Positions 1-11,384 of a DNA stretch of 64,000 nucleotides are shown here, one piece after another (position 1 is the stretch's first letter; each line of letters begins with the position of its first letter). This stretch comes from Pipra filicauda (lineage: Eukaryota; Chordata; Aves; Passeriformes; Pipridae). Under the pieces are notes generated by a model that saw only the letters and a list, made by a program, of their open reading frames with translations, was not told the origin of the DNA and did no database searches. The stretch covers positions 3,100,001-3,164,000 of the forward strand of contig NW_024104443.1 in NCBI RefSeq assembly GCF_003945595.2. Reading direction: 5' to 3'. Made by a program: the position numbers and the translations under genes.

Positions 1-38
1 ATCGAATGTAGATACCGTCCTGATCATCGAGGTCTGCT
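1..38 (-). mobile_element. RTE-clade LINE fragment cut by the window edge
   Basis: The reverse complement of these bases matches 63,714-63,751 (copy C) without a visible difference, and matches copy A near 61,798-61,835 with three differences. It encodes part of the reverse transcriptase just before the YADD block. The element reads leftward, so its 3' part lies outside the window and its 5' truncation point is near base 38. It belongs to the same subfamily as the right-edge copy. The match is short but nearly perfect. Confidence 0.8.
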
Positions 39-956
39 CGAGGTCTGTGGAGAATAGGAAAGCTCAAACATACCAGAAGTAAACATTTTTACATCCTTAA
101 ACATTTCAGTCTGTTTTCCTAAGGAATTCAACTGTAATTGCTCTATGTTTGCATGAGCATGTGAATCAATGAGACGTTTCACCTTGATACTGCAGAGCTT
201 CTTGTCCAATTCCTACCAAACCAGCCTGAAAGTTCTTACAAGTCTGATGAAAGTGTGAAGCCAATGTCAAGGAAGACCCTCATTATTGCTCCCAGTACAG
301 GTAGCACTACAGTGTGAACTCACCCCTTATTAAAATCTGCATGGAAGAGCACACTAAATGCAGGTAAAGCATCAGCTGGCCTTCATATTTTATTCCAGCA
401 TTAGGAAACCAAAGCACAAGACGCAAGCACAAAGGAGATTAGGCTTCATTAGCTCTGCTGCTGATGTGAGATTTGTATTCAGTCAAGTTTGAGTCTGTTG
501 TTTAACAGCACCCTGAATAAGATAGTTGACTGTTTCAAAGTCTTTTTGAGAATATATGCACTGTCTTTTGGGCCATAATCTGTAAAGTGTTCTTCACAAA
601 TGTTAGAGGCATGTCTGCACCTGCCCTTGTAGATACTCTGAAGTACAGAGAGAGACAATGTATATATATGTTTGTGTGTGTGTGTTTGTGTGTGTTCGTG
701 TATATAGGCGTGTATATACGGAAAGCTTTACAGAAAACTAGACAGAATGCTGTTGTCACATTCTTAGTCAACATTCTGAGAATCATCCTCAGCTGAGGAC
801 TTTACATTTAGGCTCCAGTGAATACTGCTGAGTTGAATCTTTGAAAATTTAGCCACTTAGGTGACCAAAAATCCAAAAAATGGATTTATGAAAATGATTT
901 TATGTACCTCTTGTGCAAATATTCATCTTCAGACAGAGGGACTGCCTCAGGCAACT
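39..956. other. AT-rich single-copy DNA, no gene seen
   Basis: No exon, repeat family or RNA gene was recognised. The only visible structure is a TG/TA-rich microsatellite at about 661-720, made of TA steps, then interrupted TG runs, then TATA again. The open frames here are short and lack any family motif. Confidence 0.5.
661..720. repeat. (TG)n/(TA)n microsatellite
   Basis: About 60 bases alternate purine and pyrimidine, with TA steps at both ends and interrupted TG in the middle. The short open frames over it on both strands are low-complexity artefacts. Confidence 0.75.
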
Positions 957-1100
957 GCTCCCTCCCCTCCCCTCCCTTCCCCTCCCTCCCTTCCCCTCCC
1001 TCCCTTCCCCTTCCCTTTCCCCTTCCCCTTCCCCTTCCCCTTCCCCTTCCCCTTCCCCTTCCCCTTCCCTTCCCCTTCCCCTTCCCCTTCCCCTTCCTTT
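957..1100. repeat. Polypyrimidine CCCCTT/CCCTCC tandem tract
   Basis: About 140 bases contain almost only C and T on the plus strand. It starts with CCCTCC and CCCTTC variants and becomes a clean CCCCTT hexamer array from about 1,017 to 1,065 and again to 1,098. The minus strand is therefore an AAGGGG array, with many evenly spaced G4 runs that could form quadruplexes, and the mirror symmetry allows triplex DNA. Three overlapping open frames cross it on the plus strand and one on the minus strand, encoding Pro/Ser/Leu/Phe or Gly/Lys/Glu repeats. These are by-products of a hexamer repeat and not genes. Confidence 0.9.
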
Positions 1101-4068
1101 GTTCCAGGTAAGCAGAGAAGTGGACCTTTATGTAAGGTGGGAGAGAAAAGTCCAGCCTGCTTCTGGCACAATAACATTTACAGAAGAATGCGTGTTTTCT
1201 CAGTTATAGCCCAAAGAATACAACCATCTGTATGAAATGAGAAATAGGTTAAATCTGACACTTGAAAGTCATGAAATTGCTGCTGACAAAAGCCTCCCAA
1301 GACAAATAAATTTTGCTTCACATGTCTTGATTTCCTGGCATGTATATGCCTCTACATCCACTGTTGGTGTAAGACTGTTAGAAAGCAATAGGTTAATAGC
1401 AGTTCTCTAAACAAAACTGTTCATGGCATTCTAGTAGTGAAGGATTCTGATAGGGTTTTTCTGTGGAAAGACTTTGCAGACTATGAGGGGAAAAAGAAGA
1501 GGTAAGACAATGCTTAAATAGCCCCTTGGTTTTTGAAATACTTCTCTATTCACTGCAAACCATATGATACTTTTTCCCCCATAGTGAGTGTTTTATAAAT
1601 ATTTCAAAGCATTTTGGTTTGCTTGCCTATGGAAGGCAAAAAAGGAAAAAAAAACCCACAAAAATGAAGTTCTCTACAAAAATGGTTGAATTCAGCTAGT
1701 CTACAGAACAAGGAACAATTCATAATGGGATATTAGTTCAGAACTGCTTTGCAAATAGTAACAACTGTTATGTACAAGTGTGTAAAAACCCAAAAGATAA
1801 ATAAGAAATACCTTAGTCAGGAAAGTAAACAGAGGTAATCATATATATACTTGCATTTACACATGCTCAATGCAATCCACACATATAAATTCTGAGGGAT
1901 TGTATGAGGATATGAGGAATGTGAACTCCATCCCCAGTAGCCCTCTGGTAGCAGACAGAATTATGCCAATATTAAATTAGGAGAAAATTAGATGGCACTA
2001 TCTCTTCCCTCCTCAAGTGTCTGTTCACATCATAAGCTGTATTTCGAGTCCAGTACACCCATCCTTCATTTCTGACTCCTATACATAGCGTAAGTGTTGG
2101 GGAGACATTTACACTGAGATCTGTTGACTGTGGGAGAATTCTTTTAGCTTAAAAAGGAGTTAAACAGTATCGGTAAGTATGGCAACTAATGCCATATTTA
2201 GAAATCGTATTGTAAAAGTCAGGAGGGAATTGGAGTGTATCACCTTTAGACACTGTGGGAAACATATAGCTGAGTAATTCTCTCACACCCCTTTTAGTCC
2301 TATTTTCCTCTTTCTGTCCCTGTCGCAGGAGCATTTTTAATCTTTTCTATGTCTGCATGAATGCATATGAAAGACTTATTTGTTTTGCATCACTTAGGAA
2401 AAAAACTGATAGAAGTTTTTTTGGGTTTTGTTTGTTTGTTTGTTTGTTTGTTTGTTTTTAATAACAGCATTTTCCTAATGCTTCCCTTGTGTTGAGAAAT
2501 TACCATAACTTTAGACCTTGCTCTTCCATGTGTCTTTCACTCTAATGTACTGAGAGACCTAATAACTAAATACTAATTATTGATACAAATCAAACAGTAG
2601 TCCTGGGAATTTGGTCATAATCTCTTGTGAGTGGCTCAATCTTTAAACTCCCTCCTTTAAACTCTTTAAATTCCCTCCTTCTTTCTTTATCTGTCATACT
2701 CAATCATCATTGTGTAACTTTTAAAAATTAATTTTCTGTAAAAAATGGATACAATCAGAGCAAGCAGCTGCCTGAATGTTACATAATACAGAAGTGAAGA
2801 TGACATGCTGTCCTTTTGATATGTCTATTCAATATTTACTGTCAACTTCAACTAACATTTTTATAATATTAATATTTTAAAACAAACACATTACTACACT
2901 CAAGTACTTACATGAGTAAATATGCTACAACCAGCTCCACCCTCCCATGTTCCTTTAAATACTAGCAAGTTGTCTGTGCAGTGAAGAGCAAAAAATCAGA
3001 AAATAATGGAAAATGAAATTGTTTTGTTGGCTCTGATTTGACACGTTGCTCCTTCATAGCAAGAATTGATAATTTTTGTTTACCACAGACTATCCTGAGT
3101 ATTGCCTTAATGGTCAGAGTTGGCATTTTTAAAATTATGATAATGTTACAGTTATTATATGATAATTTTCCAGTTTTTATATAAACTTCAGCTAAGGTAT
3201 TTTGGTGTTCAAATAGGATCAATTCAAGATAATAAAGACTATCTCCTGGAACAGCAAGATAGTGGTGTGAATGTGTAAGGATCATGGCTGTGCTTTCAAA
3301 CTGCGGTTGATACCCAGAATAAAGGTGGAATTATAAATGCTGAAGATAGTAACGTTCCCAAACCAGTTATATCTTCTAGCATCTCTTTTTCCCTCTTGTC
3401 TTGTAGAGGTCTGAATTTTTTTTGTGACTAGCTGAGAGGTAGGGTGGTCTACCTGGGATTTAAGGCAGTCATTGGCACAAAGTTTTCCATTCCCTCCTAC
3501 ATACCCAACTCCACCAACTCTGCAGGGAGGGTCCTCATGTCTTTGATAACCCAGCCCATTCTGTCTTTTCTCTGCTGTCTTGCAATCTGTGTCTTGCTGA
3601 ATTTTCTTGTGCACTTGACTCACAAGGAAGACTGAGTTTGGTACACTTTCTGTCCCTGGCAGCTGACTTCTTAGATTTAGCTGTGAGACTAATGTTTCAC
3701 TCCAGTTCCACAGCATGTATTGACTAAAACTGTGACTCTTACCATGGAATATGCTATTGTTATCTAGAACTAATGTGTTTAGTATGTGTCACTGAGGCAT
3801 TTCAACATTAGGTCATCCTCGTGTATTCATTATTTGCTTTGTCGTTTTGGGGTTTTTTTTTGCTACATTGCTTCTTATTTGCCCCCCTAGTTTGTTTGTT
3901 TAGCCTGCACTGAATGGATCTCCCAACTCATAAAGTGTAATGGCTGTGATAACTCATGGAGTATAAGAACACAGTAGAAGATGGTGAGCTTTTGATACAA
4001 AAATAACCTACACAAGGTGGTTCTGAGGAGTAAGGAGTGTACCAAGGCTGAGCTGTATGGGAGATACT
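1101..4068. other. AT-rich single-copy DNA, no gene seen
   Basis: Nearly 3 kb with no recognised exon or transposon. A TTTG microsatellite lies at 2,425-2,459. A minus-strand open frame at 3,282-3,716 (144 codons) has no motif I recognise and looks like chance. Confidence 0.5.
2425..2459. repeat. (TTTG)n microsatellite
   Basis: Seven or so tandem TTTG units follow a short T run. Confidence 0.85.
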
Positions 4069-4071
4069 TAA

Positions 4072-4517
4072 GTAACCTTTTTGAGGATGGACACTGATCA
4101 TGAGCAGGCTCTTGAAGTATTTTTATATGTTTATAATGGGCATGAACCTCTGCCACCCCTCAGTGAAGAAGAAATATATGACTCTTACTGTGGGATGAGT
4201 CAGAAATCTTTAGCTGATATTATAAAAACAACAGGGAAAGCTTCGTGTCTATTTCTGCTCTGGTCAGGAGGAAAACCGGGGCCTGGCTCAAGCTGCAAGG
4301 AACCTACAAGCCCACCGAGGGGCCTGTGGAAATGTGTAAGGTAGCTTTTGGTGTTTCTAAGAGAGGAGGAATTTATCTAGTTTGTAATTTGTTGAGTAGT
4401 CCTGAAAAGCTGTTAGCCAAACAGCTCTCAGATTGTGTTGGGAAGAATTATACCTGTGTATCTGCTCAAATGGATTTAGGAGGTTGCTTCTGGCTGGGGA
4501 CTCCCTTCCTGGAATGA
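4072..4517 (+). other. Unidentified coding-like stretch in two overlapping frames
   Basis: One frame opens after a stop at 4,069 and runs to 4,344. A second frame is open from 4,245 to 4,517. The first begins with an acidic, Leu-rich stretch containing SEEEIYD (near 4,165), and the second is basic then hydrophobic (KLQGTYKPTEGP near 4,290). Neither has the low-complexity look of chance frames nearby. Together they could be one reading frame with a +/-1 shift around 4,245-4,270, as in an old retroelement or processed pseudogene. No family was recognised, no poly(A) tail or splice sites are obvious, and chance is still quite possible. Confidence 0.2.
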
Positions 4518-5176
4518 CATGCATAAGCATGTTGTTTTCTCTGTCTGGACATGCTTAAAGCCTTTATGCCATCTTCTTCACGACTGCTAATTGTGGAGCT
4601 ACTGCTCCATCAACTGACTCATATTACTCAGAATATGTAGCTCACTCTTTTTTTTTTTAAGTTTCAGAAGTTGGTGTATTATTTTGGTCACAAGTATTGA
4701 TCCTCACTCCTCAACACACCAAATCGCCAAAGACCATCATTGCAAATAATTAATAGCAGGAGGAAAAATCACATTAGAATAGACTATGACTGGTGGAAAA
4801 GTTAAAGTAATTATCTTTTAAAATAATTTTTACTGCTATTTTTACAAGGTTCTAATTAGTTCAAAAGGACGTTACTGAAAAGTCAAGTAACCTTTGATTC
4901 GAACCTGGTGTCCTCATCTGTGAAGAACAGGGAAAACACCACAAAATTATAGAGATGCAGATGGATATCATTGTTGGAAATGAAATTATTCCTCATTCTG
5001 TTCTCCCAGTGTGTAGGAAAATTAGAGTTCCGATACAACCTAAGAAACTTTATCTGCAATATTCACAGGAATAAAAGACTTTGTATGGGCTTCCGTGTAA
5101 GAGAGATGTCTTTGCTGCCTAACAGCACCTGTTACAAAAGGAAAACCAGCAAATCTTCCTGCTCAGGGAAGGGGAA
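4518..5176. other. AT-rich DNA, no gene seen
   Basis: No recognisable exon or repeat. A short T run lies near 4,650. The 180-codon frame that begins at 4,971 runs into the trinucleotide repeat at 5,177 and is best treated as chance. Confidence 0.45.
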
Positions 5177-5200
5177 AACAACAACAACAACAACAACAAC

Positions 5201-5229
<29 letters not shown>
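5177..5229. repeat. Compound (AAC)n(AAT)n microsatellite
   Basis: About eight AAC units pass directly into about a dozen AAT units. The repeat gives Thr/Ile runs in one plus-strand frame and a poly-Leu run on the minus strand. It sits just before the CpG-rich block. Confidence 0.9.
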
Positions 5230-5231
<2 letters not shown>

Positions 5232-5309
5232 GATAAAAAACCCAAACAAACCCAAAACTCCGAGGGTAAAGGATTTTTAAGACCCCTTCAAGAGGTAGCT
5301 GAGCACATG

Positions 5310-6870
5310 AAGGATGCACAGCCCGGCAGCGGCCAGGACAAGCCGAGCAGTCCTGCCGCTAGTCTCGGACTGGTGGGACAGCTGCCTCGTCCAGTCTCGA
5401 GGGGATGCGACTTGAAAGCCTGTCGCCGGGTGTACAGATTTGCAGGACTCAGCCCCCTCCCCCTCCTCTCTCTTCCTCTCCTCTCCCCTCCCCTCCAGCC
5501 CTGTTCTGGATGAGCAGGTTGCTTTTCTCCTGCAGGGTGTGAGAGTCGTAGCGGTGTTTGAAAACCAGTGCAGTAAAGAAGGGTCGGAGGGTCTTGGGGA
5601 GGAACCCCCCCTGCCGGCGCTTCTCGGGTTGCCCAAAAGGGATTATTGAACCTGGGACAGAGCAAAAAACAGATTACAGAAAACATTAGGCATCCTTTCA
5701 CGGCAATAATCTTGTTCATGAGTTGCATCATCAGAATGCCAGGGTCCCCTTTTCAGGGGTTCCTGAAGGAGGTAGGGAGAATTCAGGGTAGGGTGTAAAT
5801 GTTTTGCCAAGGCAAACGTTTGCCTGGAGGATGCCCTGTGTCAGCCAGTATTAAACAGACTGAGATGGGTGCTGTTTCCGTAACGGAAAAGAGTGGATAT
5901 TGTGAGCAAATCGCCTGTCGGACACGATTTGACAAATTCAGATTTGCTTTTAGGAAAATGTCCGTTAATCCTATTACGGGCGAGGAGGGGGTGAGGCGCG
6001 AGTGAACGCGGACGGACAGTCTGGCTGCAGCCGCTATGGAAATACACGATTTTGAGGTCGGGTTTACTTGTCGCACTTTTTGGCTCTGCCTACTCCTCCT
6101 AAAACCTGTGAAGGGGGGGAAGCAGAAAGGATGAGGCGCGGAGGGAAGGGGAAAAGGAAAACCTGCTGTTTCCTTTCGCAAACTTTGCAGAGATCGTTTG
6201 TTTTTCCCCTGTTCCCTGCGGAGGAAAGCTCGGAGGTGAGCTCGAAGTCCTGTTTCCGGCCCTGACTGCCGGTGCTCGAATCCCTTCTCCCACTGCATCC
6301 CTACCTGTCTTTGGGGATGTGGCGCAGCTCCTGCTGCTTGGAACTCTGGTTCTCTAGGACCAAATGTTCCCTGCGACGGATTTTCAGCCCCTGAGCAGGG
6401 CCGCTGGAGCTGCTGGTCTTGGCTTTCTCCCGTCCAAGGGATTTTGCTCTTGCTGGAAAGGCTATTTTTTCCTCTGTTTTGTATTTATACTATTGTATGT
6501 ATTATAGTGTATGCACGTATGATAAACGTCGATACGGATCCACTGGCGTGGCCTTTGGCTTTTTATAGTCCCTTTCACGGCCTTAATCGTTTTCAGGCAA
6601 CGTTTTACTCAAGCTTCGGGGACTTTATGGAAAGGAAGCCAGGACAAACCCTGAAATTGGGGGGTAGGCAGAGGGGAGATTTCGGTGAGAGAGTTCCTTA
6701 GGATTTTTCCGAAAGCGGTGAGGAAGAGGTGAGTGAGTGAGGGACACCCCAAACGCGGCTCCCCTCTGAAAGGGGCTGCGGAGCAGTGCACGGGAGGTGC
6801 CGGGAGACTACAACGCCGAGATGGATGTCCTTGAGAAAAGAGGCGGCCCGCGCTTTACATGTAGTCACTG
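5310..6870. promoter_or_regulatory. CpG-rich block, candidate CpG island
   Basis: CpG dinucleotides are frequent here compared with the AT-rich DNA on either side. Clear clusters occur at about 5,320-5,420, 5,550-5,640, 5,980-6,060, 6,130-6,290 and 6,760-6,860. In bird genomes such blocks usually mark promoters or first exons, often of developmental regulators or long non-coding RNAs. No coding exon could be named. Several short overlapping open frames are typical of GC-rich DNA. CpG counts were judged by eye. Confidence 0.45.
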
Positions 6871-9800
6871 GCTGGGGATACTTCCTCATAAGTATTCAAA
6901 TATTACGTTAATTATCGCCACTGCAGGCTTTCACTCAAGTTCATATGTACGTGTGTGTATATATATATAAAATATACATATATGTATATGAATTTTGTAC
7001 ACCCCAAAAGCGCTGGTTGTCCCTGTATGTTTTTTCCCGTCAGTTTGTTTGGTCTTTTTGGCAGAAGGCTAGTCTTCAAACCGGAGGAATATTACCGTTG
7101 TCTTGTCAATTACTGTGATTTGAAAGTGAGCCTGTGTAGCGCTTTAGCTGCCCTCAGCAATCAGGCTTTAGACTCACGAGGTTCTGATTGTAGGAGTTGC
7201 CTTATTTGCATTGATGAGGATGAACCAGCTGCTGGAGCGTACAGAACTGCACCTGACACAATCACCGAGTTCAGGATTAGCACAGGGAATCAGGAATTCA
7301 CTGTGCTATGTGGCAATCTCAGCCCTACATTAGAGTTACTCATGCAAAATGACCCAAATTTGCAATGAGCACAATTAGCAATCCAAAGATGCATGTTAAT
7401 TTAGGGGCTGACATTTTCTTGCGTTTTACTTATTAAATATAGCGATTATGTGCTACTTAGTATGCAAGGCTGAGGAAAATGAGCTTTTTACTCCCCTGTG
7501 AGCCCCCTCAAAGCATCCTAACTGCAGTCCTTGATATTTAGGACAGTCAAGAAGTTTTGTGCTCCGTAGTCCAAGCGCTGGTTGTTTTTTTTTTTTGTTT
7601 GTTTTTTTGTTTTTTTACATGAGTAAAATTGAAAGAGTTCGAGGTTTTTTGACTTTTTTCCTTTCCTTTCTCTTTAGGCAATCGCTTCCAACTTAAAGAA
7701 CAAAATGTTACCGTGTTTTATATATCTCTCCCCTCCCCCCCTCGCGAGTTGTTTAAAGCATTCCCACACCTAAATCACTGACCATTGCCCATTCCTCTCC
7801 GTGGAAGAGGGATATTTCACTAAAGCTAAACTGCTCGAGCGAGAATCTTCCTCTTGCCCACCCCCTGACACCCAGAGATCTTGAATTTTCAAAAGAAATG
7901 AAAATCTGAGCTGTATTTTTTCTTGCTTTCGTGTATCTAGAAAGTGAAATTCCCACCTATGCTTTGGGGAGGGAGGAGGGGAAGGGGGGAGAAAAGAGTG
8001 AAAAAAGTGTGGATAAGTGATATTTTGGAGCAAAAGCATGCAGTTCAAAAGCTAAAGCTCCCATTGGAGAAGAGAAAATTTAATGAGCTTTTAATGGAAT
8101 GCAATGCTCAGAGTAGTAAATTATTTGTTAGTTGGCGATGCAATCAGCATGCTGATTAAGGTTGCTTGGTTTTTTTACTAAACATTAACTGAATCAAAAC
8201 GGTTAGTCCTTGTTGTTCTGCTTGGGGGGCTTTCGTGGAGCAAATGGACTTTCAGAGCAGAGATTGTCAATAAAGGTGAGTGCGCTCCAAGTGTCATTTG
8301 AATATGTTGATAAAATACTTCTTATAAATATTTAAAAATGTTTTAAATCCACAGTGTTCCCCTAGTGTATTGTGAACTCTGTTGAAAGAAACAGTGGGCC
8401 TAGAAGGGCCTTCCGTCAATCCTTGTTTCTCTCCTGGAGGGTGAATATTATATTTTATTTGTCAATTTTTCAAGCATTACTTTCAAAATGCACGTTTGAA
8501 CAAAAATGTAGGCAAGTTACAGAATTTGGAGACTCAATCTGAAAGAGGAAATAAAAATTACATAGAGGATAGGTTGGAAGTGTAATTTAAGCTTTTGCAA
8601 ATCCACACAAAATACTTATGCACTTAATATTAGATATTTTTTAATATCAGATGCTGCTTGATTTTTTTCTTATCATTTTTAAAGGGACATCTCTTCATTT
8701 TTACTGTGAAATTAGATTACTTTTTACTTTAGTGGACTCGAAGAAAAGCAACAAAACAAAACCCCATTGGCATTAACACCACAATAGGGAGGGTGGTTAT
8801 TGTTCTTTTATGTATGTTGACTGTAAATATTTAGCCTACTGAATCCTTAGACAAGCCTTGGATTGCACAGATCAATCCACTTATTAACTGGGTATGCGCC
8901 GTTTTAAGACAATGTTTATTGTTTTGGTTGTCTGTCTGCTTTGGGTCATATAGATTAACAAGAGCCAGAAAGGCAAATAAAAAAAAAAAAATAAAAGAAA
9001 GCATTATAGTCTAGAAGCTTTGCATTTTATGTCCACCATGACAGAGTTCCTCTTCTGTAAATCCAAATTACTCAGTCGCGATGATCAGATACCTTTAAAA
9101 TCAGATAAATAACTATCTATGTGTTTTAACTATTCCTGTTTATGACCCAAGAGGTTAAAAGCCTTTGACTGGCATTTGACTTCTGACCTCATATAGATGT
9201 TATCTTATCAGTTCCTGCTTGTTAACTTGTATTGAGTGCTTGTCCCTGATGGCTTTTAGATAAAGGGGGTTTTATTATATTTCCTATTGAAACTGAACAA
9301 TTTGCTTTGTTCTTTGTTTGTAGCCTCAGCCCACAGAGTAACCTTGTAACCTACAAATTTTTGGAGAATGGACTAAAAGCCAAACTATTTACTGTTCTTC
9401 GGAAGCCTTATTTTTGTCTAAAGTCGCTGGAATTCTGATCCAATGTTAAACGTTACCCTTATATTATTTCTATAATTTTTATAATAGTAGATTTTGACCA
9501 AGACCAGATGAATTAGTATGGTCATACAAAGACATATTTTCTACCCGATTTTGAGAAATCTCCCTGTAGACCTTTCAAATGCATTATATGTATTATTCGC
9601 ACTGTATTTTACTCATCTGCTAAAACGGTGTGGTTGTTGGATACACCTACTGTAATTCCTCCTATTATGTTGAAGGGATTTTTTTTTATGCTACAGATTC
9701 GCCTGTGTCTTTCTGTCCTCCTCACACATCCAAAACTTGTCGATATTAGTACGATGATTCTCATGTGCTGTAGACGTTCCTTCAGACAAACATGTATGAT

Positions 9801-11384
9801 GTTTTGCTGTATGTATATAAGCTTAATAGTGTTTAATACATTTTGTTACGGTTTGCAAGGGTGTTAGGAGAATGCAATTGTAGTTCCTCTGGCTGGTTTG
9901 CTAAAGAACATTTTCCACTAATTTTCCTATAGAGATTGGTGTATAATCATATGAAAAGAATGAAAAGCAGCCATCTTGTGGGTGTCATATTGCACTTTTT
10001 CTCCTTGGTTCTTTTCCACACAGTCTTTCTTTTCTTTTGCTGTTTTATTGCCTTTCACCATGTTTGGCCTCGAACATAGTACTTGATATACAAAAAAAAT
10101 AGATATTCATCATTCCATATACTATAGAAAAGTTGCCTTTTCCCTTTGGTACTTTAGGCGATCCTTGTCCAGTGGTTACAAGGAAATTACATCTGCCTTT
10201 ATATTTACTTATGAATGGTAATCTTTGCATTCTATAGCCCTCTGTGGAAGTATATTTACAAAAAGCAAGTATGTTAGCAAGATATTATTACTGAGAACGA
10301 GAGTAATTTGTCTGCAAACTAACATGCAGGTATGCCATTCGGGAATGATAAAATAGGAAAGCTCCTGGATGTGCCCTCCCCCAGATTAACTTCTTTCTGG
10401 TTAATATTGCTCGTGTTTATTGAAAAAAACTAATTACTGTTTTAAATGTTCACAGTGTTGCTGTGGAAAGCTTAAGAAATTTGGTTCCTGTTAACGTCGA
10501 TTCTATTTCAACGAAAGAAATATTTAATGCAATTCTTAACTTTGTACTTAAAGTACTGTGTAGTTAAAAGATATCGGCTCAAAAATAAAATGTCCCCCCC
10601 CTAAAAAAAAAAATTCTGATTATTGTAACTTAATAGTTGCACCAACGAGCATTATGCTGTTCCTACCTTGTTAGAGGTTTTGTAAAGGAAAACTAAAATC
10701 TGAAATTCCCAATTCGACCACCAGAAACGTGAGAATAACCGTGTGAAGCTATTTGTCAATGAAATAAATGTCGTCAGCAACACTGTCATTAATATGCAGA
10801 CCGTTCAGTTCAGGATTAGCTGCTGCAGACGTTATTGATTAAGCCAGTGTTGGCAATTTTCTAACAAACTCTCAATAGCAGCTTGAACGTGGCGGGTTTT
10901 AATTTGTTTGAAAACTTGCTGGAAAAATAGAAAACTTCCCCCCCAAAAAAAGAAAAAAGAAAAAAGAAAGAAAAGAGAGAGAAAAAAAAAAAAGAAAGAA
11001 AAGGCTGGAATTGCAATATAAAATCGCAACATCAATTTGTGTCCGTTTCGTCAGCTCTATGTTAAATGCAAAATGCATTGGAAATGCTAGACGTTGTTAA
11101 TAGCTCAAGAGGACAAGGATATTCCGGAACTCCAGTGTTTCAGAATAATAACCCCCGTACATGTGTCAGCTAAAAAAAAAAAAAGGAATACATTTTAAAA
11201 ACCTCCAAAACTTTTCTGTTTCTTCCTGCAAACAGCATAAACTAAACTTTTGTTTCTCCTATTTTCGGGAAATTTTTATAAAAGCTTATTGAGAATAAAT
11301 GGCGAAATCAATCTCCAAAAGGGGAAATAAATGCTGATTAGGAGGAAAACAATTATTAACTCTCCCCCCTCCCACCCCCGAAAT
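6871..11384. other. Repeat-free, AT-rich DNA between two CpG-rich blocks; possible conserved non-coding cluster
   Basis: About 4.5 kb without any CR1, LTR or other transposon that I recognise. It is rich in TAAT, ATTA and TGATTAA words typical of homeodomain binding sites (for example near 8,100-8,160, 10,520 and 10,830). Candidate dense stretches are 7,140-7,420, 8,000-8,340, 9,100-9,500 and 10,620-10,910. A 137-codon frame at 6,955-7,368 shows no known domain. A splice-donor-like AAG|GTGAGT lies at 8,273-8,281. A T/G-rich tract is at 7,584-7,620. Conservation cannot be judged from one sequence. Confidence 0.35.
10945..11003. repeat. Poly-purine A/G tract
   Basis: An A-rich run with AAAGA and GAGA units follows a short C run. 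It produces a Phe/Leu-rich minus-strand frame that is not a gene. Confidence 0.8.

Noticed and set aside
661..720. TATA boxes of a promoter
   Set aside because: The TATA words are part of a TA/TG microsatellite with no other promoter features.
861..1235. Overlapping Pro/Phe/Ser/Leu-repeat frames, and a Gly/Lys/Glu frame on the other strand
   Set aside because: They are translations of the CCCCTT hexamer tract; all three plus-strand frames are open only because the repeat contains no stop.
5119..5319. Poly-Leu minus-strand frame resembling a membrane segment
   Set aside because: It is the translation of the AAT/AAC microsatellite.
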